Shown here: positions 32,405-37,514 of the stretch, piece after piece
Numbering within the stretch: the stretch's first letter is position 1
Layout: each line of letters begins with the position of its first letter
Assembly: GCA_937983405.1 (NCBI GenBank)
Contig: CALJZN010000107.1
Location: 1-37,514 of the forward strand
Origin: an uncultured Paracoccaceae bacterium
GTDB taxonomy: Bacteria > Pseudomonadota > Alphaproteobacteria > Rhodobacterales > Rhodobacteraceae
Reading direction: 5' to 3'
DNA: 37,514 bases
Made by a program: the position numbers and the translations under genes
Notes under the pieces: model-generated
The model's database searches: none
What the model was told of the DNA's origin: nothing
What the model saw: only the letters and a program-made list of their open reading frames with translations

Positions 32405-33835
32405 ATGACCCCGACGACCGAGCCCGGCTTCCGCGAGAGCGTGGATCTGATGTTCAACCGCGCCGCCGCGCTGATGGACCTTGCTCCGGGCCTCGAGGAG
32501 AAGATCCGCGTCTGCAATTCCACCTACACCGTCCGCTTCGGCGTGCGCCTGCGCGGCCGCATCGAGACGTTCACCGGCTACCGCTCGGTCCACTCCGAGC
32601 ACATGGAACCGGTCAAGGGCGGCATCCGCTATGCGCCCTCGGTCACCCAGGACGAGGTCGAAGCGCTGGCGGCGCTGATGACCTACAAATGCGCGCTGGT
32701 CGAGGCGCCCTTCGGCGGCTCCAAGGGCGGGCTGTGCCTCGACCCGCGCGCCTACGAGGAGCACGAGCTCGAGCAGATCACCCGCCGCTTCGCCTACGAG
32801 CTGATCAAGCGCGACCTCATCAGCCCAGCCCAGAACGTGCCTGCCCCCGACATGGGCACATCGGAACGCGAGATGGCGTGGATCGCCGACCAGTATGCGC
32901 GGATGCACACCACCGACATCAACGCCCGCGCCTGCGTCACCGGCAAGCCGCTGAACGCGGGCGGCATCGAGGGCCGCATCGAGGCGACGGGGCGCGGCGT
33001 GCAGTATGCGCTGCGCGCGTTCTTTCGCCATCCCGAGGACGTGGCCAGGGCCGGCCTGTCGGGCGGGCTCGCGGGCAAGCGCATCATCGTCCAGGGCCTT
33101 GGCAACGTCGGCTACCACGCCGCGCGGTTCCTGTCCGAGGAGGACGGCGCGAAGGTGATCGGCATCATCGAGCGCGACGGGGCGCTGCACGATCCCGCCG
33201 GGCTCGACGTGCAGGCGGCGAAGGACTGGCTGGCGCGCCACGGCGGGCTGAAGGATTTTCCCAACGTCGCCTGGGCCGCCGATGGCGCCGCGCTGCTCGA
33301 GGCCGATTGCGACATCCTCATTCCCGCTGCGCTCGAGGGGGTGATCCACCGCGGCAACGCCGCGCGCATCCGCGCGCCGCTGATCCTCGAGGCCGCGAAC
33401 GGCCCCGTCACCGCCGGGGCCGACGAGGTCCTGCGGCAGAAGGGAACGGTGGTCATCCCCGACCTCTACGCCAATGCCGGAGGGGTGACGGTGTCCTACT
33501 TCGAATGGGTCAAGAACCTCAGCCACATCCGCTTCGGCCGTATCCAGCGCCGGCAGGAGGAGGCGCGGCACATGCTGCTGGTGGCGGAACTCGAACGGCT
33601 TTCGGCGGACAGGGGGCTGGGCTGGACGCTGTCGCCCGGCTTCAAGGAGAGATACCTGCGCGGGGCCGACGAGCTCGAGCTGGTCCGCTCGGGCCTCGAC
33701 GACACGATGCGCGCCGCCTACCGGTCGATGCGCGAGGTCTGGCACGGCCATCCGGGCGTGACCGACCTGCGCACCGCCGCCTACATCGTCGCCATCCGCC
33801 GCGTGGCGGCAAGCTACCGCGCCAAGGGGCTCTGA
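32405..33835 (+). CDS. Glu/Leu/Phe/Val dehydrogenase (glutamate dehydrogenase family)
   Basis: Oxidatively deaminates an amino acid, most likely glutamate. The 476-residue protein has the substrate and catalytic lysines in PVKGGIRYAP (Lys71), MTYKCALVEAPFGGSKGG (Lys95, Lys107) and Asp149 in PAPDMGT, then the Rossmann motif VQGLGNVGYHAA (229-240). I chose the ATG at 32405, which has GGAGG 5 bases upstream; an ATG five codons earlier (32390) lacks good spacing. Whether it acts on glutamate or branched-chain amino acids cannot be told from sequence alone. Confidence 0.93.
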   Translation: MTPTTEPGFRESVDLMFNRAAALMDLAPGLEEKIRVCNSTYTVRFGVRLRGRIETFTGYRSVHSEHMEPVKGGIRYAPSVTQDEVEALAALMTYKCALVEAPFGGSKGGLCLDPRAYEEHELEQITRRFAYELIKRDLISPAQNVPAPDMGTSEREMAWIADQYARMHTTDINARACVTGKPLNAGGIEGRIEATGRGVQYALRAFFRHPEDVARAGLSGGLAGKRIIVQGLGNVGYHAARFLSEEDGAKVIGIIERDGALHDPAGLDVQAAKDWLARHGGLKDFPNVAWAADGAALLEADCDILIPAALEGVIHRGNAARIRAPLILEAANGPVTAGADEVLRQKGTVVIPDLYANAGGVTVSYFEWVKNLSHIRFGRIQRRQEEARHMLLVAELERLSADRGLGWTLSPGFKERYLRGADELELVRSGLDDTMRAAYRSMREVWHGHPGVTDLRTAAYIVAIRRVAASYRAKGL

Positions 33836-33924
33836 GCGCGCCGATGGTGGTGCGGGCAGGGGCCGGCGAGCGCCGGGGCGCAGGGCTGCGCCGTCCGGCC
33901 CGGCCGCGGGGGCGACGGCCCCGG

Positions 33925-33972
33925 CGGATTTGACCAAGGTCAAATCCGTCCGTGGCGGACCCATGCTAATAT
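33925..33972 (+). promoter_or_regulatory. FNR/FixK-type palindrome and -10 upstream of the RTX gene
   Basis: An 11-base dyad (arms 33925-33935 and 33938-33948) contains TTGACcaagGTCAA (33930-33943), a symmetric FNR/FixK/Dnr-type box. A -10-like TAATAT is at 33967-33972, so the box centre is about 42 bases upstream of the predicted start, the class II activator position. The upstream arm of the dyad could instead be a gdh terminator hairpin. Base identity is seen; regulation is inferred. Confidence 0.45.
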
Positions 33973-34010
33973 TCGCGAACTGGAAAATCTCGAGAGCGGA
34001 GGCCTTCACC

Positions 34011-36026
34011 ATGTCGTCCCCCCCGATTCCGGTTGCGTCGGAAATTCTTGTCAGCGGTCCCGCAGGCTCTTGGAAGGTCGGTCCGTCCGTCACAGGGCTG
34101 GCGGACGGCGGCTATACCGTCGGCTGGAGCAGCATGATCCAGCAGTATGTCCCCGGCACCTTCGATCTCGACGTCTGGGACGTCTATGCCCGAAGCTTCG
34201 CCCCGGGCGGGGCACCGCTGACCGCCGAGTTCCGCGTCAACCCCGATGTCTTCTACACCTCGCAGCATCCGGCCCTGGCGACGCTCGCGAATGGCAACGT
34301 CATCGCCGCCTACTACTCGAACAACAAGACGATCGGCGCCTATTCGGGCGGCGAGATCGGGGCCGTCGCCTTTTCCCCCGATGCCGGCGCCTTCTCGGGC
34401 GAGGTGCGCGTCAACAGCGTCACCGCCTACACCCAGGACAACCCCGCCGTCGCCGCGCTGGGCGCCTCTGGGCATGTGGTCGTGTGGCAGTCCGGCGAGG
34501 GCCTCTATGGCCCCTACGACATCAAGGGCCAGCTCTACGGGGCCAACGGCGCGCCGGTGGGCGGCGAGTTCCCGGTGAACACCACCACGGCGGGCGATCA
34601 GTGGAAGCCTGCGGTCGCGATCTTGCCCGGCGGCGGCTTCGTGGTGGTCTGGGAAGGCCGCGGCGGACAGGACGGGTCGGGCGACGGCATCTTCGCCCAG
34701 ATTTTCGAGGCCGACGGCACTCCGTCGGGGGCCGAGTTCGGCGTGAACACCACCACCGGCGACAACCAGCGCGCGCCCGCCGTGGCATGGCTGACCGGCG
34801 GCGGCTTCGTCGTGGTCTGGCATTCCTACGGGCAGGACGGCTCGGATGCCGGCGTCTTCGCGCAGATGTTCACCGCCGCCGGGGCGAAGGTGGGCGGCGA
34901 GATCGCCGTGAACAGCACGACCGGCGGCTTCCAGGGCAACGCCGCGGTGGCGGCCACGCCCGACGGCGGCTTCGTCGTCGCCTGGACCTCGGTCGGGCAG
35001 GACGGTTCGGACGGCGGCATCTACCAGCAGCGGTTCGACGCCGCGGGGGCGCCGGTGGGTTCCGAGACGCTGGTCAACACCACGACCGCGGGGCATCAGG
35101 ACGGCGCCGACATCGCCGCGCTTGCGGGCGGCGGATATGTCATCGCCTGGCACGGCTTCGACATCTATGGCAGTGCGCCGCAGATCTACGCTCAGGAGTT
35201 TGCGCCGCAGTATTTCGGCACCAACGCCGCCGAGTCCCTCACCGGCACCGCCGGGGCTGACAACATCGACGGGCGTGGCGGCAACGACACGATCGCGGGC
35301 ATGGCCGGCGACGACACGCTCCTCGGCGGGGATGGCGACGACGCGCTCGACGGCGGGCGCGACCGCGACAAGCTCTACGGCGGGTCGGGGAACGACACGC
35401 TGGGCGGCGGAGCGCACAATGATTCGCTCTTCGGCGAGGACGGCGACGACCGGCTCGATGGCGGGTCGGGCAACGACCGGCTCGACGGCGGCGCCGGCAA
35501 CGACCTGCTGAGCGATCTGCTCGGCAACAACAAGCTGATCGGCGGCACCGGCAACGACACGCTCAGGGCGGGCGCAGGCAACGACACGCTCTACGGCGGG
35601 GCGCAGGCCGACCGGATCGAGGGCGGGGCGGGCAACGACATCCTGCGCGGCGATGGCGGCAACGACCGGCTGTTCGGCGGCGACGGCGACGACCTCATTT
35701 CGGGCGGGCCCGGCCGCGACCTGCTCGACGGCGGCAGCGGCGCCGACACGCTGCGCGGCGGGTCGGGCAACGACACGATGACCGGCGGCAATGGCGCGGA
35801 CGTGTTCGAGTTCGACCGGACGCTGGCCGAGGGCACCGACACGATCGCCGACTTCCAGACGGGCTTGGACGTGATCCGCATCGAGGGGGGCAGCTTTGCC
35901 GAGCTGATGCTGGTGGCGGCGAACGGCGGGCTCGCCACCCAGATCGTCACCCCCTGGGGCACCACGATCCTGCTGGAGGGCGTCGCCTTCGGCACGCTGG
36001 AGGCGGGCGATTTCAGCTTCCTGTGA
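34011..36026 (+). CDS. Secreted RTX protein with N-terminal repeat (propeller-like) domain
   Basis: A 671-residue type I-secretion-style protein without a signal peptide. The N-terminal 395 residues carry seven repeats, each with an aromatic-VV-W strand (at about 35, 97, 155, 210, 266, 321, 376; later copies GGFVVVWxxxGQDGS..G(I/V)(F/Y)xQ.F). The spacing settles at 55-56 residues. Residues 420-597 are RTX nonapeptides (GGxGNDxLx), binding calcium outside the cell. The end (FEFDRTLAEGTDTIADFQTGLDVIRI to DFSFL) is a serralysin-type C-terminal region. The ATG at 34011 has GCGGAGG upstream, preferred to an ATG at 33963. The function (adhesin, enzyme or S-layer) is unknown. Confidence 0.9.
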   Translation: MSSPPIPVASEILVSGPAGSWKVGPSVTGLADGGYTVGWSSMIQQYVPGTFDLDVWDVYARSFAPGGAPLTAEFRVNPDVFYTSQHPALATLANGNVIAAYYSNNKTIGAYSGGEIGAVAFSPDAGAFSGEVRVNSVTAYTQDNPAVAALGASGHVVVWQSGEGLYGPYDIKGQLYGANGAPVGGEFPVNTTTAGDQWKPAVAILPGGGFVVVWEGRGGQDGSGDGIFAQIFEADGTPSGAEFGVNTTTGDNQRAPAVAWLTGGGFVVVWHSYGQDGSDAGVFAQMFTAAGAKVGGEIAVNSTTGGFQGNAAVAATPDGGFVVAWTSVGQDGSDGGIYQQRFDAAGAPVGSETLVNTTTAGHQDGADIAALAGGGYVIAWHGFDIYGSAPQIYAQEFAPQYFGTNAAESLTGTAGADNIDGRGGNDTIAGMAGDDTLLGGDGDDALDGGRDRDKLYGGSGNDTLGGGAHNDSLFGEDGDDRLDGGSGNDRLDGGAGNDLLSDLLGNNKLIGGTGNDTLRAGAGNDTLYGGAQADRIEGGAGNDILRGDGGNDRLFGGDGDDLISGGPGRDLLDGGSGADTLRGGSGNDTMTGGNGADVFEFDRTLAEGTDTIADFQTGLDVIRIEGGSFAELMLVAANGGLATQIVTPWGTTILLEGVAFGTLEAGDFSFL

Positions 36027-36033
36027 CGGCGGT

Positions 36034-36069
36034 CCGCCGGCCGCCCGCGCCGCGGCGGGCGACCGGCGG
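36034..36069 (+). terminator. Hairpin terminator after the RTX gene
   Basis: Fifteen-base arms with one mismatch around a six-base loop, starting eight bases after the RTX stop. It is all G/C, with no T-run afterwards. Position and stem length support termination or a 3'-end stabiliser. Confidence 0.45.
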
Positions 36070-36157
36070 CCGTGCCGGGCGAGGGCGCGCTTGCCCCTTG
36101 CGCTTTCCGCGCGGAGCCGGTTGACTGCCGCCGCGGAGCGATCGGAGAGGCAGGGAA

Positions 36158-37411
36158 GTGCGCTATTCGGGCTGGCAGGTCCTGCGGCAGGGGCTTGCGG
36201 GCAACCGCGGCTGGCGCCCCGCCTGGCGCGAGGCCGCGCCGAAGCCCGCCTACGACACCGTCATCATCGGGGGCGGCGGGCATGGGCTGTCCACCGCCTA
36301 CTACCTCGCGCGGAACCACGGCATCACCGATGTCGCGGTGGTCGAGAAGGGCGGGATCGGCCTGGGCAACGTCGGGCGCAACACCACGATCATCCGCGCC
36401 AACTACATCCTGCCGGGCAACTCCGAGTTCTACTCGCACTCGCTGAAGCTGTGGGAGGGGCTCGAGCGCGAGCTCAACTACAACGCGATGGTCTCGCAGC
36501 GCGGGCTCGTCAACCTCTTCCACTCCGACGGCCAGCGCGATGCCTTCGCCCGCCGCGGCAACGCCATGATCAACCAGGGCGACGATGCCGTGCTGCTCGA
36601 CCGCGAGGGGGTGCGGCGGCTGCTGCCCTATCTCGACTTCGAGCAGGGGCGCTTTCCCATTCTGGGCGGCCTGCTGCACCCCCGCGGCGGCACGGCGCGC
36701 CACGATGCGGTGGCCTGGGGCTATGCGCGCGCGGCCGACGCCCGCGGGGTCGACCTGATCCAGAACGCCGAGGTGACGGGGATCGACATTTCGGCCGGCC
36801 GCGTGACCGGGGTGCAGACGACGCGGGGGGCGATCCGCGCCCGGCGGGTGGCGATCGTCGTGGCCGGCCGGTCGAGCCAGGTCGCGGCGATGGCGGGGCT
36901 GCGCCTGCCCGTGGAAAGCCACATCCTGCAGGCCTTCGTCACCGAGGGGCTGAAGCCCGTGATCGACCATGTCGTGAGCTTCGGCATGGGGCATTTCTAC
37001 ATCAGCCAGTCGGACAAGGGCGGGCTGGTGTTCGGCGGCGACATCGACTTCTATGCCAGCTATGCCGCGCGGGGGAACCTGCCGATGGCCGAGCATGTGA
37101 TGGAGGCGGCGATGACGCTGATGCCGATGATCGGCCGCGCGAAGGTGCTGCGCAGCTGGGGCGGCATCATGGACATGACGCCCGACGGCAGCCCCGTCAT
37201 CGACCGCACCCCGGTCGAGGGGCTCTATCTCAACTGCGGCTGGAACTACGGCGGGTTCAAGGCGGTGCCGGCCTCGGGCTGGTGTCTGGCGCATCTGATG
37301 GCGACGGGCCAGCCCCATCCGGTGGCGGCGCGCTACCGGCTCGACCGCTTCCTGACGGGACGGGGATTGATGGATGAGGAAGGCACGGGCTCGCAGCACA
37401 ACCTGCACTAG
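36158..37411 (+). CDS. soxB: Sarcosine oxidase, beta subunit
   Basis: The flavin subunit of heterotetrameric sarcosine oxidase, which demethylates sarcosine with tetrahydrofolate. The 417 residues start MRYSGWQVLRQGLAGNRGW, as in soxB, with the dinucleotide motif VIIGGGGHGLSTAYYLAR (35-52), GLGNVGRNTTIIRANY, and His182 in GGTARHDAVAWGYA, the position that carries covalent FMN in characterised enzymes. It ends with NCGWNYGGFKAVPASG and HNLH. The start is GTG at 36158, with GGGAA upstream. The soxD, soxA and soxG partners would be expected downstream. Confidence 0.93.
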   Translation: MRYSGWQVLRQGLAGNRGWRPAWREAAPKPAYDTVIIGGGGHGLSTAYYLARNHGITDVAVVEKGGIGLGNVGRNTTIIRANYILPGNSEFYSHSLKLWEGLERELNYNAMVSQRGLVNLFHSDGQRDAFARRGNAMINQGDDAVLLDREGVRRLLPYLDFEQGRFPILGGLLHPRGGTARHDAVAWGYARAADARGVDLIQNAEVTGIDISAGRVTGVQTTRGAIRARRVAIVVAGRSSQVAAMAGLRLPVESHILQAFVTEGLKPVIDHVVSFGMGHFYISQSDKGGLVFGGDIDFYASYAARGNLPMAEHVMEAAMTLMPMIGRAKVLRSWGGIMDMTPDGSPVIDRTPVEGLYLNCGWNYGGFKAVPASGWCLAHLMATGQPHPVAARYRLDRFLTGRGLMDEEGTGSQHNLH

Positions 37412-37514
37412 CGGCACGGGCGCGGCGGTGCGGCCGGTGCCGGCGGCGGCGCGCGTCGCACGCCGGCGCGGCGGCGCCGGGCGGGCCGGCGGGCGGGCGT
37501 GGTGGGGGGCGGTC
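37412..37514. other. Very GC-rich stretch after soxB
   Basis: 103 bases, almost all G and C with CCGGC/GCCGG repeats. No start codon with ribosome site and no soxD-like coding sequence can be seen before the window ends. Confidence 0.5.

Noticed and set aside
34011-36026. RTX protein as serralysin protease or haemolysin
   Set aside because: No HExxHxxGxxH zinc motif or lipase GxSxG site is visible; only the C-terminal region is serralysin-like.

Overview
The window is ordinary, dense, very GC-rich chromosome of an alphaproteobacterium, most likely a member of the Rhodobacterales (Paracoccaceae). The evidence is the hisS-hisZ-hisG block with a short-form HisG, a class II (B12-dependent) ribonucleotide reductase, a DUF6455 protein, a Rhodobacterales-type SPOR protein, a GlpX-type fructose bisphosphatase next to hom and recJ, and the tRNA-Glu sequence. 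Third-codon GC is extreme, so most genes carry long open shadow frames on the opposite strand. I see no prophage, insertion sequence or CRISPR array.

Layout. 2-595: 3' end of nrdJ. 720-4103 (minus): hisS-hisZ-hisG operon, divergent from cutA. 4570-5217: a DUF6455 gene and a small conserved gene, divergent around an FNR-like box. 5209-7535 (minus): a MATE transporter and two overlapping hotdog thioesterases. 7742-13857 (plus): a fatty-acid beta-oxidation operon (acyl-CoA dehydrogenase, small conserved protein, glutathione transferase-like protein, thiolase, hydratase/3-hydroxyacyl-CoA dehydrogenase). 13934-15510 (minus): sulfotransferase and EamA permease. 15714-16736: a membrane protein resembling a dead M48 peptidase. 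16758-18260 (minus): a SPOR protein. 18327-22828 (minus): nucleoside salvage operon cdd-deoA-deoB-add-upp, every junction overlapping. 22869-23049: a likely EamA gene relic plus a 16-bp tandem array. 23384-23458: tRNA-Glu. 23553-27644 (minus): recJ, glpX, hom. 27730-29097 (minus): lipoprotein and pirin. 29216-31974 (minus): three Tad-like envelope proteins. 32405-33835: glutamate-family dehydrogenase. 34011-36026: secreted RTX protein. 36158-37411: sarcosine oxidase beta subunit.

How the genes work together. The thioesterase and beta-oxidation genes form a fatty acyl-CoA module. The salvage operon takes cytidine and deoxynucleosides to uracil, UMP and pentose phosphates. HisZ activates HisG and is encoded between HisS and HisG. 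glpX and recJ are translationally coupled. The TadG-like von Willebrand protein and its two TadE-like partners look like an envelope or pilus accessory set without the Tad motor.

No complete novel multi-gene system is visible. The observations most worth following are: the RTX protein, whose N-terminal half has seven repeats (probable seven-bladed propeller) and whose promoter region has an FNR/FixK-type palindrome; two promoters placed so that the mRNA would be leaderless; and a 16-bp tandem repeat that seems to have grown from a broken copy of an EamA transporter 3' end upstream of cdd. All promoter and operator calls were made by eye and are inferences.
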